Shown here piece by piece: positions 18,486 through 29,028 of a stretch of DNA of 64,000 nucleotides. Each line of letters begins with the position of its first letter. The stretch's first letter is position 1. Source of the DNA: Sphingobacterium sp. (GTDB lineage: Bacteria; Bacteroidota; Bacteroidia; Sphingobacteriales; Sphingobacteriaceae). A program made the translations under genes and the position numbers. The notes under the pieces were generated by a model. The model had not been told where the DNA came from. It did no database searches and worked only from the letters and a program-made list of their open reading frames with translations. The DNA is taken from assembly GCA_031286695.1 (NCBI GenBank), contig JAITTY010000006.1, positions 434,001-498,000 of the forward strand. The letters are read 5' to 3'.

Positions 18486-21400
18486 ATGAATAAAGAATTT
18501 CACCTGAAAAAAAACAAATTTTGGTTTGTTCGGGACAAATCTGCTTTAACTTTTCTAAAGCGATCGTCAAGAATAGGGACTATCCTTGGTTTAATAGCTC
18601 TCCAAAGCCTTCCCTTGGCCAAGGCACAAGAGTTAAACCTCAATCTAAAAAATGCAACCTTAACAGAAGTCCTAAAAGAGATACGTAAACAAACAGGATA
18701 TCAGATTATTTATGATTCGGATATTTTGCAAAACAAAAAATTAATCACTTATTCAGGTTCCAAGCTGGATTTGAGATTGGTGTTGAAAAAAGCGCTCACG
18801 GAACAGGATCTAGATTTTGTGATTGAAGGCAAGACTATTATTGTTAAACCACAGGAAAGGACTGGTTTAAAAAATATCCCAAATCAAAAATCAGAAAAGA
18901 TAGAGATTAAAGGTACAGTTTTAAATGCATCGGGAAAACCAATTGCGGGTGTGACTGTCACAGAAAGAGGTACCTCAAATACTGTATTGACAGCAGAAGA
19001 CGGAACATTTACTTTAAAAGTAGCAAATGAAAAATCCATTTTGGATTTTTCCTATGTGGGGTATGCTTCTTTAAGTGAAAATGCGAGTAGCACCCCCATG
19101 CTGTTGACAATGGCCAGTCAGGATAGAGCCTTGGAAGAAGTTGTCGTAGTGGGTTACGGAACTCAAAAGAAGGCAAATTTGACAGGTGCGGTTTCTTCTC
19201 TTGACGGTAAAGAGTTAGAATCAAGACCTGTGCAGAATGTTGGACAGGCTCTGCAGGGCATGATCCCTGGGTTGAATTTACAGACAACTGGACTGGGCGG
19301 CGAGCTAAATCAAAATTTAAGCGTCAATATTCGTGGTGCAGGAACGATAGGCGTAGGATCAAGTTCATCAGTTTTGGTTTTAATTGATGGGATGGAGGGC
19401 AATATGAATGCTTTGAATCCTCAGGATATTGAAAACATCACTGTACTTAAAGATGCAGCAGCTTCCGCTATTTACGGGTCCAGGGCACCTTTTGGAGTTA
19501 TTCTCATTACAACAAAATCTGGAAAATCGGGGAAGATAACTGCAAATTATAACAATAATATAAGATTGGGCAAGCCAAGAGGACTACCCACGATGTTAGA
19601 TTCCAAAACATTTGCTTATTATTTCAATGAAGTTGCAGCAAACGATGGTGAGGGAGCAAAATTTTCGCAGGAGGTATTGGAACGAATTGATGCTTATCAG
19701 AAAGGAGAAATAGAAACGACGACGACCCCAAATGCTAGTGACAGATTTCAATACTATACAGGATCTAATGGGAATACAAACTGGTTTAAGGAGTTTTATC
19801 GGGACTTTACAACTTCCCATGAGCATACACTCAGTTTGAATGGGGGTACTGAAAAACTAAATTTTTATAGTTCTGCAAATTACATGGATCAAAACGGTTT
19901 GAACAGATTTGCCAATGACAATTTTCAGCGATACTCGATAGCAACGAAAATCAATGCAAAGATTAGCGATAAGTTAGACTTGATGTACAATACGCGTTTT
20001 GTACGTGAAGACTACGAAAAAGCAAGCCATATGAATGATCTATATTATCATAATATAGCGAGAAGATGGCCAACGATACCTTTGTACGACCCAAATGGAA
20101 ATTATTCCGAACCAAGTGAAATCTTGCAGCTGCAGCAAGGAGGAGGTTCAAAATTTCAGAAAGATTTTCTCTATCAACAGCTGCAATTACATTATCAGCC
20201 AATCAAAAACTTGAATATAACAGGAAATGTCAATTATCGCATTACGAGTCAAAATGACCATGCTGAAATTTTGAGATCTTATTCAAATGATGCAAAAGGA
20301 AATCCATTTCCTGTTGCGGTAGGGTACAATGCTGCTGGATATACCAATGTGTCGGAATACAATCGCAAAGACGAATATTTCAGTACAAATTTCTTTTCAG
20401 ATTATTCCTTTGACATCAACGATGATCATCATTTCAAGATTTTGGCTGGTTTCAATTCGGAGCTCAATAAGTATAGAGATCTTAATGGAAGCATGAGCGA
20501 TCTAATCACAGATAATATACCGACTTTGAATACTGCCACGACTAATCCAAGGGCTTCTGGCGGCTATCAACATTGGGCTACCGCGGGTTTTTTTGGACGT
20601 TTAAACTATAGCTACAAAGATAAATATCTTTTTGAAGCTAATGGACGATACGACGGCTCTTCACGTTTTCCAAGAGACTTGCGCTGGAATCTTTTCCCCT
20701 CTGTTTCAGTTGGATGGAACATAGCGAATGAATCATTTTGGCCAATTAAGGAGCATGTTTCTATGTTTAAGTTGCGTGGCTCCTATGGTGAGCTGGGAAA
20801 TCAATATACGGACAATTGGTATCCTTTTTATGCAACAATGCCAGTAAGTATCGCGAATGGTACCTGGCTTTTGAATGGACAAAAAACAAATACGGCCAGT
20901 GCACCTGGGCTTATTGCCTCTACATTGACCTGGGAGCGTGTATCAAGCTGGAACGTGGGGATGGATTTGCGGGCACTGTCCAATCGTTTAGGTTTATCTC
21001 TTGAAGTCTATCGTCGGAATACATTTGATATGATAGGACCAGCACCAGAACTTCCTGTTATTTTGGGCACAGCTGTACCACGTTTAAACAATGCCGAGAT
21101 GAATTCCAAAGGATTTGAAATTGAGTTAAACTGGAAAGATCATATCGGTAAACTGAATTATAGCGCACGAGCCGTACTTTCCGACGACCGTCAGACAGTA
21201 ACCAAATATCCTAATCCTACAGGCACGTTGGGTACCTGGTACGATGGCCGCAAGAATGGGGAGATCTGGGGATATCAAACTTTAGGAATAGCACAGAGCG
21301 CAGAAGAAATGGCTGCACACCTCGCTAATGCTAAGCAATCTTTCGGGACAAACTGGCAAGCTGGCGACATTATGTATGCTGATCTCAACGGAGACGGTCA

Positions 21401-21992
21401 GGTTAATAATGGAGCCAATACGTTGGCTAACCCAGGGGATCTGGCAATTATAGGAAATTCGACCCCACGCTATCGTTACAGTTTTGATTTAAATTTCAAT
21501 TATAGCGGGTTCGATTTGGGGATTTTCTTACAAGGTGTTGGAAAACGCGATTATATGCCTAATGGCCCCTATTTTTGGGGAGCGAATGGCGGGATGTGGC
21601 AGTCTGCTGGATTTGTTGAGAATATGGACTTCTACCGCGATGAGAATTCCACTATGGTACAAAATGGTGTACTAGGTGTTAATAAAGATTCCTATCTACC
21701 CAGACCTTATTTTAATACCTCAAAAAATCAGCAAACGCAAACGAGATATTTGCAGAGCGCCGCTTATTTACGTTTAAAGAATGCTCAGTTTGGATATACG
21801 TTTTCTCCACAGCTATTGACCAAAATAGGATTTACCAAAATTCGAATTTATGCATCAGGTGAGAATTTGTTGACTTTTACCAAAATGGCCAAGGTTTTTG
21901 ATCCGGAAACCGTTGGACTTGGAGGGTGGAACGATGGAAAGACATATCCATTTTCGACGACTTATTCTTTTGGACTTAACTTGAATTTTTAA
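18486..21992 (+). CDS. SusC-type TonB-dependent receptor with STN signalling domain
   Basis: A 1168-residue outer-membrane receptor. After an extended signal peptide (to about 48, LIALQSLPLAKAQ) come the secretin/TonB N-terminal (STN) domain (about 50-118) and a carboxypeptidase-regulatory-like domain (about 142-210, IKGTVLNASGKPIAGVTVTE). The plug begins at EEVVVVGYG (217-225), and the long beta barrel ends in SFGLNLNF. With its SusD partner it imports oligosaccharides through the outer membrane using TonB energy. The STN domain, absent from ordinary SusC, signals through the adjacent FecR. Confidence 0.96.
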   Translation: MNKEFHLKKNKFWFVRDKSALTFLKRSSRIGTILGLIALQSLPLAKAQELNLNLKNATLTEVLKEIRKQTGYQIIYDSDILQNKKLITYSGSKLDLRLVLKKALTEQDLDFVIEGKTIIVKPQERTGLKNIPNQKSEKIEIKGTVLNASGKPIAGVTVTERGTSNTVLTAEDGTFTLKVANEKSILDFSYVGYASLSENASSTPMLLTMASQDRALEEVVVVGYGTQKKANLTGAVSSLDGKELESRPVQNVGQALQGMIPGLNLQTTGLGGELNQNLSVNIRGAGTIGVGSSSSVLVLIDGMEGNMNALNPQDIENITVLKDAAASAIYGSRAPFGVILITTKSGKSGKITANYNNNIRLGKPRGLPTMLDSKTFAYYFNEVAANDGEGAKFSQEVLERIDAYQKGEIETTTTPNASDRFQYYTGSNGNTNWFKEFYRDFTTSHEHTLSLNGGTEKLNFYSSANYMDQNGLNRFANDNFQRYSIATKINAKISDKLDLMYNTRFVREDYEKASHMNDLYYHNIARRWPTIPLYDPNGNYSEPSEILQLQQGGGSKFQKDFLYQQLQLHYQPIKNLNITGNVNYRITSQNDHAEILRSYSNDAKGNPFPVAVGYNAAGYTNVSEYNRKDEYFSTNFFSDYSFDINDDHHFKILAGFNSELNKYRDLNGSMSDLITDNIPTLNTATTNPRASGGYQHWATAGFFGRLNYSYKDKYLFEANGRYDGSSRFPRDLRWNLFPSVSVGWNIANESFWPIKEHVSMFKLRGSYGELGNQYTDNWYPFYATMPVSIANGTWLLNGQKTNTASAPGLIASTLTWERVSSWNVGMDLRALSNRLGLSLEVYRRNTFDMIGPAPELPVILGTAVPRLNNAEMNSKGFEIELNWKDHIGKLNYSARAVLSDDRQTVTKYPNPTGTLGTWYDGRKNGEIWGYQTLGIAQSAEEMAAHLANAKQSFGTNWQAGDIMYADLNGDGQVNNGANTLANPGDLAIIGNSTPRYRYSFDLNFNYSGFDLGIFLQGVGKRDYMPNGPYFWGANGGMWQSAGFVENMDFYRDENSTMVQNGVLGVNKDSYLPRPYFNTSKNQQTQTRYLQSAAYLRLKNAQFGYTFSPQLLTKIGFTKIRIYASGENLLTFTKMAKVFDPETVGLGGWNDGKTYPFSTTYSFGLNLNF

Positions 21993-22002
21993 ACAGATAG
22001 AT

Positions 22003-23994
22003 ATGAAAACAACATATTATTTCTCCACAATTTCTTGGTTGCTATCAATGACCGTGCTGTTCACTTTGCACTCCTGCAATAAGTATTTGGATAGAGAACC
22101 TTTATCCAATGTAACACCACAAGAATATTTAAATACAGAAGCAGACTTAGCTGCATATACTATTGGGCGTTATGCCTTTCCATCCCATTCTGGCTGGGGG
22201 CTTGGAACATTTGCCGACGATAACGGTACCGATAACCAGGTGACTTCAAGTTATTCGACACGCTGGGTTCCGGGAGAATGGCGTGTGCCGAGTTCCGGAG
22301 GTGAATGGGATTTTACACAGATTAGACAGTTGAACTACTTTCTTGAACAAGTACTTCCAAAATGGAAGAATGGTAAGGTAGCAGGAAATTCTGGAAATAT
22401 AACCCATTATTTGGGAGAAGCTTATTTTTTGAGAGCGTATGAATATTTTAATAAAGTACAGGCGCTGGGTGATTTTCCGATCGTCAGAAATACATTAAAA
22501 GATAATATGGAAGAGCTGACTGCTGCTTCTGTTCGACAACCTAGAAATATGGTGGTTAGATTTATTCTTTCTGATTTGGATTCAGCAATTACACTGCTGA
22601 ACGATGTTGCTCCGGACGGGAAAAACCGTATTTCAAAAAAGGCTGCACTACTTTTTAAATCACGTGTAGGGCTATTTGAAGGCTCTTGGCTGAAATACCA
22701 CAAAGGAACAGCTTTTGTACCTGGCGGAACTGGCTGGCCGGGTGCAAAATCGCATCCAAATTTTTCGATCAATATCGATAATGAGATCAATTATTTCTTA
22801 GAGCAGTCGATGACAGCAGCTGCTCAGGTAGCCGATGCTGTGGAACTTGTCGGAAATACAAAGGATGATGGCTATAATTCATCTTCAAATCCCTATTTTA
22901 AAATGTTTGGTGATGAAAATCTAAACGGTTACAGTGAAGTCCTTTTATGGCGGAGTTATTCAATGCCTTTAGGAATTACGCATGCTGTAAATCACTATAT
23001 GAACCGTAATGGCGGAAATTCTGGATATTCAAGAGGTCTTGTGGAAAATTTCACGATGAAAAATGGACTGCCTATTTATGCTTCTAACGCTGGGTATGCC
23101 GGTGACGATTCCATCAGCCTAGTCAAAAAAAATCGGGATAATCGCTTACAGCTCTTTATGAAAGCACCTGGTGAATTGAGTTATACCAACCAGACTTCTT
23201 CGACAGGTGCTGTACAGACAGAGCCGAGACCAGATATTATCGGACTAGCCGAAACAAGGTACGTGACAGGTTATGCCGTGAAAAAAGGAATGAGTTATCT
23301 TTTTGCTCAAGCTGAGGGGCAGACTGGTACCACAGGCTCAATTATATTTCGTGCCGTTGAGGCTTATTTAAATTATATTGAAGCAAGTTATCTTGCAAAG
23401 GGAGTGATCGATGCAAAAGCGAATAGTTACTGGACAAAAATCAGAGAAAGAGCAGGTGTGAATACAGATTTTATGGCAACCGTAAATGCGACGGACATGC
23501 AAAAGGAAGCTCATGGTGACTTCGCTGCATATTCAGCCGGACAATTACTTTCCGACAAACTTCTTTATAATATTAGAAGGGAGCGCCGTTTGGAACTCGT
23601 TGCCGAGGGATTTAGATTTAATGATCTTAGGCGTTGGCGGGCACTTGATCAGCTAGCAAGCAATCCATACATTATTGAAGGGATGAGGCTGTGGGGGCCT
23701 ATGCAAGACTGGTACAAAGATAAGGGCGTCTCGACTTTAATCGTACCCGGCACAGCAGGAAAAACCGCAAATGTGTCATCACCACAGGAAAGTCAATATT
23801 TAAGACCCTATCGGATTAATCTTTCGGCTAACAATCTTGTTCTAAATGGCTATAGCTGGACCAATGCCCATTATTTGTCTCCCATAGCAATAAGTCATTT
23901 GAGCATAACTTCGACAGATGGTAGCCCAGCTGGTTCAATTATCTATCAAAACCCGAATTGGCCTTTAGTTGCCAATCAGGGTGCCAATCAATAA
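22003..23994 (+). CDS. SusD/RagB-type surface glycan-binding lipoprotein
   Basis: 663 residues with an SPII signal ending LHSC25. The SusD N-terminus (CNKYLDREPLSNVTPQEYL) is followed by TPR-like helices including YLGEAYFLRAYEYFNKVQAL. The typical C-terminal segment is NIRRERRLELVAEGFRFNDL followed by RRW. It starts 10 bases after susC, forming the pair that binds glycan on the cell surface and closes the lid of the SusC barrel. A stem-loop follows before the glycosidase genes, so SusC/SusD may be made in excess over the enzymes. Confidence 0.96.
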   Translation: MKTTYYFSTISWLLSMTVLFTLHSCNKYLDREPLSNVTPQEYLNTEADLAAYTIGRYAFPSHSGWGLGTFADDNGTDNQVTSSYSTRWVPGEWRVPSSGGEWDFTQIRQLNYFLEQVLPKWKNGKVAGNSGNITHYLGEAYFLRAYEYFNKVQALGDFPIVRNTLKDNMEELTAASVRQPRNMVVRFILSDLDSAITLLNDVAPDGKNRISKKAALLFKSRVGLFEGSWLKYHKGTAFVPGGTGWPGAKSHPNFSINIDNEINYFLEQSMTAAAQVADAVELVGNTKDDGYNSSSNPYFKMFGDENLNGYSEVLLWRSYSMPLGITHAVNHYMNRNGGNSGYSRGLVENFTMKNGLPIYASNAGYAGDDSISLVKKNRDNRLQLFMKAPGELSYTNQTSSTGAVQTEPRPDIIGLAETRYVTGYAVKKGMSYLFAQAEGQTGTTGSIIFRAVEAYLNYIEASYLAKGVIDAKANSYWTKIRERAGVNTDFMATVNATDMQKEAHGDFAAYSAGQLLSDKLLYNIRRERRLELVAEGFRFNDLRRWRALDQLASNPYIIEGMRLWGPMQDWYKDKGVSTLIVPGTAGKTANVSSPQESQYLRPYRINLSANNLVLNGYSWTNAHYLSPIAISHLSITSTDGSPAGSIIYQNPNWPLVANQGANQ

Positions 23995-24024
23995 TTGGTC
24001 GGAACCTTTACGAAAACTTTGAAG

Positions 24025-24059
24025 ATAAGATAGTTCGGAGATTATTCCGGCTATCTTAT
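24025..24059 (+). terminator. Partial terminator / attenuator between SusD and GH29 genes
   Basis: ATAAGATAG (24025-24033) pairs with CTATCTTAT (24051-24059), with CGGA/TCCG pairing inside the loop. It ends in ATTTTG instead of a full T-run. Such weak terminators after susD commonly reduce expression of downstream enzyme genes. Confidence 0.5.
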
Positions 24060-24078
24060 TTTGTCATATAGATATAAA

Positions 24079-25581
24079 ATGAAGAAAATTAATATCATTA
24101 CTTTACTATTATTGGCAGCGGTATTTGACGCTTCGGCTCAAAATATGATTGCCTTACAACCCGGAGAATCAGAATCTGCTATCGTAACCAAGGCAGCCAA
24201 CGTGATACCTACCCAAAGACAGCTTGATTGGCAAAAGCTGGAAGTGACCGGATTTCTCCATTTCGGGATCAATACCTTCACAAATAAGGAATGGGGTGAA
24301 GGGAATGACGATCCAAAATTATTTAACCCGACACAATTAGATGCAGAACAATGGGTTAGGACAGCAAAGGAAGGTGGAATCAAACTTTTGATTCTTACCG
24401 CGAAGCATCACGATGGCTTCTGCCTCTGGCAAACGAATACAACAGACTACTCGGTTAAAAATTCTCCTTACAAAAAGGGAAAAGGAGATGTCTTTGGCGA
24501 ACTTGCTGCGGCCTGTAAAAAATATGGTATGAAGTTGGGCGTATATCTTTCCCCTTGGGATCGACATGAAGCTTCTTATGGGTCAGAAGCTTATAATGAT
24601 TTTTTTGTTGCCCAATTGAGCGAATTACTGACCCGATATGGTCAGATTGATGAAGTTTGGTTTGATGGTGCTAATGGAGAGGGACCTAACGGTAAAAAGC
24701 AGGAATACGATTGGAATCGTTATTATCAGGTTATACGTGAAAAACAACCTGAGGCCGTTATCGCAGTTATGGGACCCGATGTAAGATGGGTCGGTACAGA
24801 AACGGGGTATGGGCGGGACACAGAATGGTCAGTTGTACCGGCTAGTAACCTAGCACAAAATCATATCGCTGCAGGATCGCAACAGCAGATGAATATTAAA
24901 CCGGCCGGAGATATGCGTCATAAAGATCTTGGGAGCCGAGAAAGGATCAAAGAAGCAAAAGGGCTGGTATGGTACCCGGCGGAAACTGATGTTTCTATAC
25001 GCCCGGGATGGTTCTATCACGAGGAGGAGGATAACAAAGTCAAAAGCCCGGGTAAGTTGATGGATATTTATTTTAATTCGGTGGGGAAAAATGGTGTCTT
25101 GTTGCTTAATATTCCACCAACAGCTGCAGGCTTGATTCATTCGGTAGATGCTGCAAATTTAAAAAAGTGGAATGACTGGCGCACAGCATTGTTTTCCAAA
25201 AATCTTTTAAGCAAAGCCAAACTCCAGACTGCAGGCCTCGTTTTGAAGAAATGGAAAAAAAAGCCATTCTGGACGACGAAAGATGAAAAAATCAGCATAG
25301 CAACTTTTGAATATACCCTACCTAAAGCAACCGCGTTCAACGTTCTTTCCTTACAGGAAACCATTGCTTTAGGGCAACGTGTCGAGCGATTTAATTTGGA
25401 GGTCTGGCAAGATGGAGTCTGGCAAGAAGTGTCGAAAGGAACTACGATCGGTAACAAACGTCTATTGTCTTTTCCAACAGTTAGTGCCCAGAAGATAAGA
25501 ATCAACATTTTACAATCTCGTCTAAATCCGCAAATAGAACAGCTGGGACTCTATTTCAATGAAAGAGGAACATTTGAATAG
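24079..25581 (+). CDS. GH29 alpha-L-fucosidase, secreted
   Basis: 500 residues from ATG 24079; an upstream TTG at 24061 would precede the signal peptide and is unlikely. The signal peptide ends ...FDASAQ. The barrel carries TAKHHDGFCLW, a fucose-binding His motif, and EVWFDGANG, whose Asp196 is the expected nucleophile. Glu241 in VGTETGYGRDTEWS is the likely acid/base by position relative to subfamily B enzymes. A C-terminal beta domain (about 370-500) follows. The enzyme should remove fucose, probably alpha-1,3/1,4-linked. Together with the GH2 next door it suggests a fucosylated galactoside as PUL target. Confidence 0.9.
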   Translation: MKKINIITLLLLAAVFDASAQNMIALQPGESESAIVTKAANVIPTQRQLDWQKLEVTGFLHFGINTFTNKEWGEGNDDPKLFNPTQLDAEQWVRTAKEGGIKLLILTAKHHDGFCLWQTNTTDYSVKNSPYKKGKGDVFGELAAACKKYGMKLGVYLSPWDRHEASYGSEAYNDFFVAQLSELLTRYGQIDEVWFDGANGEGPNGKKQEYDWNRYYQVIREKQPEAVIAVMGPDVRWVGTETGYGRDTEWSVVPASNLAQNHIAAGSQQQMNIKPAGDMRHKDLGSRERIKEAKGLVWYPAETDVSIRPGWFYHEEEDNKVKSPGKLMDIYFNSVGKNGVLLLNIPPTAAGLIHSVDAANLKKWNDWRTALFSKNLLSKAKLQTAGLVLKKWKKKPFWTTKDEKISIATFEYTLPKATAFNVLSLQETIALGQRVERFNLEVWQDGVWQEVSKGTTIGNKRLLSFPTVSAQKIRINILQSRLNPQIEQLGLYFNERGTFE

Positions 25582-25707
25582 CACATCATGATTTCAGTTT
25601 TAATTCCAGTCACAAAAGATCGTAATAATTTTATTATGTTATACATAAGTTGTATTTTCGGATCTTCATTTGTTTTTATGAACAAACTCAACCTTAAAAT
25701 GCTATAG

Positions 25708-28239
25708 ATGCAAAAAGAATCTAAATCTTATTTATCCTTTTTTTCAACTCGAGGTGTGAAATTTATACTTTGTGTAATACTATCTATTGGGTCAAATACT
25801 TTATTTGGACAGGAACGAATAGTAACCTTGCTCGAGGATGGATGGAAATTTACAAAAAATGATCAGCCAAACTTTTCTGATCTCGGATTGATTACAAGCG
25901 AATGGCAGACTGTTCGAGTTCCGCATGATTGGGCAATTTATGGCCCGTTTAGTGCCAACAATGATAAGCAGCATATGGCTATTGCCCAAGATGGACAAAA
26001 GGAAGCATTGGAACATGCCGGTCGGACTGGTGGACTTCCGTTTGTTGGCGTTGGCTGGTATCGTAAAGAATTTGAATTACCCCAAAACGTTCAAAATAAG
26101 CGCACAGTTTTACAGTTTGATGGTGCTATGAGTAATGCTATCGTTTTTGTTAATGGAAAAAAGGTAGGCAATTGGCCTTATGGCTATAATAGTTTTTATT
26201 TTGATGTTTCCGAGTATGTGAGTCCGGGTCAAAATTTGGTCGCGGTAAGGTTAGAAAATAAGTCTGAGTCATCCCGATGGTATCCTGGCGCAGGATTATA
26301 TCGAAATGTTCGATTGGAGATCACTGAAAAAACAAGTATTGCACATTGGGGTACCTATATTACGACACCTGAGATCACAAAGGATTTCGCTCGAATTCAG
26401 GTTCGGACTGATTTAGTCGGTATAGATCTGTCACAAGATTCTCTTTCCTTAGAAACCATTCTTATAGACAGCCATGGGCGCATCGTGGCGAAGAAGAATG
26501 ATCAAATAGGCAACTACCAGATCCAGCAGATGCAACAGGAATTGTTCGTTGAGAAACCACAATTATGGGAATTGCAATCCCCCAATTTATATAAGGCTGT
26601 CAGCAAGCTCTATCATAACGGCAAATTAATCGATAAATATCAAACAGTATTTGGAATCAGAAGCATTGCTATGGTACCAAATAAGGGCTTTTATTTGAAT
26701 GGAAAGTTGACCGTATTTAAAGGAGTGTGTTTGCATCATGATTTGGGGCCGTTGGGAGCAGCTGTGAATGAGGCCGCTATTAGGCGGCAGTTAGGAATAA
26801 TGAAAGATATGGGCGTTAATGCCATTCGCACTTCTCATAATATGCCGGCGCCGGAACTGGTGCAAGCCTGTGACGAAATGGGAATTATGCTCATGGCGGA
26901 AAGTTTTGATGAATGGAAAATTCCCAAAATGAAGAATGGGTACAATCAATATTTTAACGATTGGGCCGAAAAAGATCTTGTCAATCTGATACGGCATTAC
27001 CGCAATAATCCAAGTGTTGTGATGTGGTGTATTGGAAATGAAGTACCCGAACAAGGAAGTCCTGATGGGTCTAAGGTCGCGCGGTATCTGCAAGATATTT
27101 GCCATCGTGAAGATCCATCTCGCCCTGTTACCCAGGGGATGGACAACCCCGATGCGGTTATAAATAGTAGTTTTGCCTCAACGATGGATGTTGCAGGCTT
27201 TAATTATCGTCCATTTAAATACCCCGAAGCTTATAAAAAGTTACAACAGCAGTTAATTCTTGGTACTGAAACAGCGTCTACTTTGAGTTCTAGAGGTGTT
27301 TATAAATTTCCTGTTGAACGAAAATCAATGGCAAAATATGACGACCATCAGGCCTCGAGTTATGATGTAGAGCATTGTTCATGGTCGGATTTGCCTGAAG
27401 ATAACTTTATCCAGCATGATGATCTACCTTACGCTATAGGTGAATTTGTCTGGACAGGGTTCGATTACTTGGGCGAACCGACTCCCTACTATACAGATTG
27501 GCCAAGTCATAGTTCTTTGTTCGGTATTGTAGATCTTGCCGGTATTCCTAAAGATCGATATTATCTTTATCGTAGCCATTGGAACCAGGAATCGCATACA
27601 CTTCATATTCTTCCCCATTGGAACTGGAAGGGACGTGAAGGACAGAAAACTCCAATTTTCGTTTATACAGATTATCCTGCAGCGGAAATTTTTATCAATG
27701 GAAAAAGTCAAGGAGTTAAAAGGAAAGATTTTGATGTTACCTTGGAAAATTCTAAGGATAAAAAAGCACAAAATGATTTTATGCGCCAGAAGCGCTACCG
27801 TTTGATGTGGATGGATACTAAATACGAACCGGGCACGGTTTCAGTAGTTGCCTATGATTCTTTAGGGAATATAGCTGCAAGAGATAGTGTAAAGACTGCA
27901 GGTAAGCTATATACTATACGTTTAGAAGTGGACCGGAAACAATTGAAAGCAAATGGAAAAGACATTGCTTTTATCTCAGCTACGCTCGTTGATAAACAGG
28001 GGAATATCGTGACAAGCGAAGACCGGGAATTAAAATTCAAGGTAAAAGGGCAGGGGGTATTTAAGGCTGTGGCGAATGGAGATCCAACAAGTTTGGAATC
28101 ATTTCAGAAACCCGTCATGAAGTGCTTTAACGGTCAATTGGTTTTTCTTGTTGAGAGTAGAGAGTCTGCGGGGGATATTATAGCTGAGGTAGAGGGAAAG
28201 GGATTGAAGAAAGCAAGTGTCAAAATAATAGCGAGGTAA
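25708..28239 (+). CDS. GH2 beta-galactosidase-like glycoside hydrolase
   Basis: 843 residues with a signal peptide ending about residue 35 (NTLFGQ). The order is sugar-binding jelly roll (about 40-220, with VPHDWAIYGPF), immunoglobulin-like domain, TIM barrel and C-terminal beta domains. In the barrel, NAIRTSHNMPAPE and WCIGNEVPEQG place the acid/base at Glu445, and AIGEFVWTGFDYLGEP places the nucleophile at Glu579. The DYLGEPTPY element is typical of GH2 beta-galactosidases of Bacteroidota PULs, though beta-glucuronidase or beta-mannosidase activity cannot be excluded. It is the last gene of the PUL, 126 bases after the fucosidase. Confidence 0.9.
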   Translation: MQKESKSYLSFFSTRGVKFILCVILSIGSNTLFGQERIVTLLEDGWKFTKNDQPNFSDLGLITSEWQTVRVPHDWAIYGPFSANNDKQHMAIAQDGQKEALEHAGRTGGLPFVGVGWYRKEFELPQNVQNKRTVLQFDGAMSNAIVFVNGKKVGNWPYGYNSFYFDVSEYVSPGQNLVAVRLENKSESSRWYPGAGLYRNVRLEITEKTSIAHWGTYITTPEITKDFARIQVRTDLVGIDLSQDSLSLETILIDSHGRIVAKKNDQIGNYQIQQMQQELFVEKPQLWELQSPNLYKAVSKLYHNGKLIDKYQTVFGIRSIAMVPNKGFYLNGKLTVFKGVCLHHDLGPLGAAVNEAAIRRQLGIMKDMGVNAIRTSHNMPAPELVQACDEMGIMLMAESFDEWKIPKMKNGYNQYFNDWAEKDLVNLIRHYRNNPSVVMWCIGNEVPEQGSPDGSKVARYLQDICHREDPSRPVTQGMDNPDAVINSSFASTMDVAGFNYRPFKYPEAYKKLQQQLILGTETASTLSSRGVYKFPVERKSMAKYDDHQASSYDVEHCSWSDLPEDNFIQHDDLPYAIGEFVWTGFDYLGEPTPYYTDWPSHSSLFGIVDLAGIPKDRYYLYRSHWNQESHTLHILPHWNWKGREGQKTPIFVYTDYPAAEIFINGKSQGVKRKDFDVTLENSKDKKAQNDFMRQKRYRLMWMDTKYEPGTVSVVAYDSLGNIAARDSVKTAGKLYTIRLEVDRKQLKANGKDIAFISATLVDKQGNIVTSEDRELKFKVKGQGVFKAVANGDPTSLESFQKPVMKCFNGQLVFLVESRESAGDIIAEVEGKGLKKASVKIIAR

Positions 28240-28314
28240 AATATGATGCTAAGTCTGACACAGTTCAGTTTACAGTCTCCTTTGCATTTATTTTTGTCTT
28301 CCATTTAGTTTGAT

Positions 28315-29028
28315 TTACAAATCGAATCCCAATTCGGATAGCATTCGTTCGTGATTATTCATAAAATACTTCATCAGTTTATACTGTTCAGTATCCTGAT
28401 ATGCAATCAACCTTATCCCGTTTTCAGATACCTGGTAGATGTCAGCTTCGGGATAGGCCATTAGGATGGGGGAGTGTGTCGCAATAATAAATTGCGATCT
28501 AAGTTCTACAAGCTCTCTTATTCGGCTTAGCATATTTAGCTGGCTTATGATAGAGAGTGCCGATTCTGGCTCATCAAAAATATAGAGTCCGTTTCCGTTT
28601 AGGCGATGATGTAATAACGAGAGAAAGCTTTCACCATGAGAACGTTCGTGTAGCGATCCACCATAGAATTCCTGAGCTTCATATTGATCTACCGCGGTGG
28701 CAACGTTATAAAAACTTTCAGCCCTGATAAAATAACCATCTCTATTGCGGTATGCCGTTCGTATCACGTGGATATCTTCAAATAAAGCGGAATGGGAATC
28801 CATGGTACTAAAATTAAAATTGCGGCTTCCACCTTCAGGATTGAAACCTGCATTGATAGCTATTGCCTCTACAAGGGTGGATTTTCCGATACCATTTTCT
28901 CCGACGATAAAAGTCACAGGGTTCCGAAATTTTAGTTCATCCAATGCTGACAATGACGGAATATTATATGGATAGTGGTCGCGGTCTTCCAGCGGTTTTT
29001 TATTTCGGATTTGGCTAATATAAATCAT
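28315..29028 (-). CDS. Small AAA/ABC-type ATPase (RecF/OLD-like)
   Basis: The 237-residue cytoplasmic protein has Walker A GENGIGKST (about 43-51), an ABC-signature-like SHGESFLSLL, Walker B LYIFDEPESAL and the H-loop THSP. There is no membrane domain and no room for a long coiled coil, so it is the compact AAA_15/AAA_21-type ATPase seen in many bacteria and sometimes linked to toxin or defence modules. No partner nuclease is next to it, so a stand-alone role is assumed. It converges with the GH2 gene. Confidence 0.85.
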   Translation of the reverse strand: MIYISQIRNKKPLEDRDHYPYNIPSLSALDELKFRNPVTFIVGENGIGKSTLVEAIAINAGFNPEGGSRNFNFSTMDSHSALFEDIHVIRTAYRNRDGYFIRAESFYNVATAVDQYEAQEFYGGSLHERSHGESFLSLLHHRLNGNGLYIFDEPESALSIISQLNMLSRIRELVELRSQFIIATHSPILMAYPEADIYQVSENGIRLIAYQDTEQYKLMKYFMNNHERMLSELGFDL

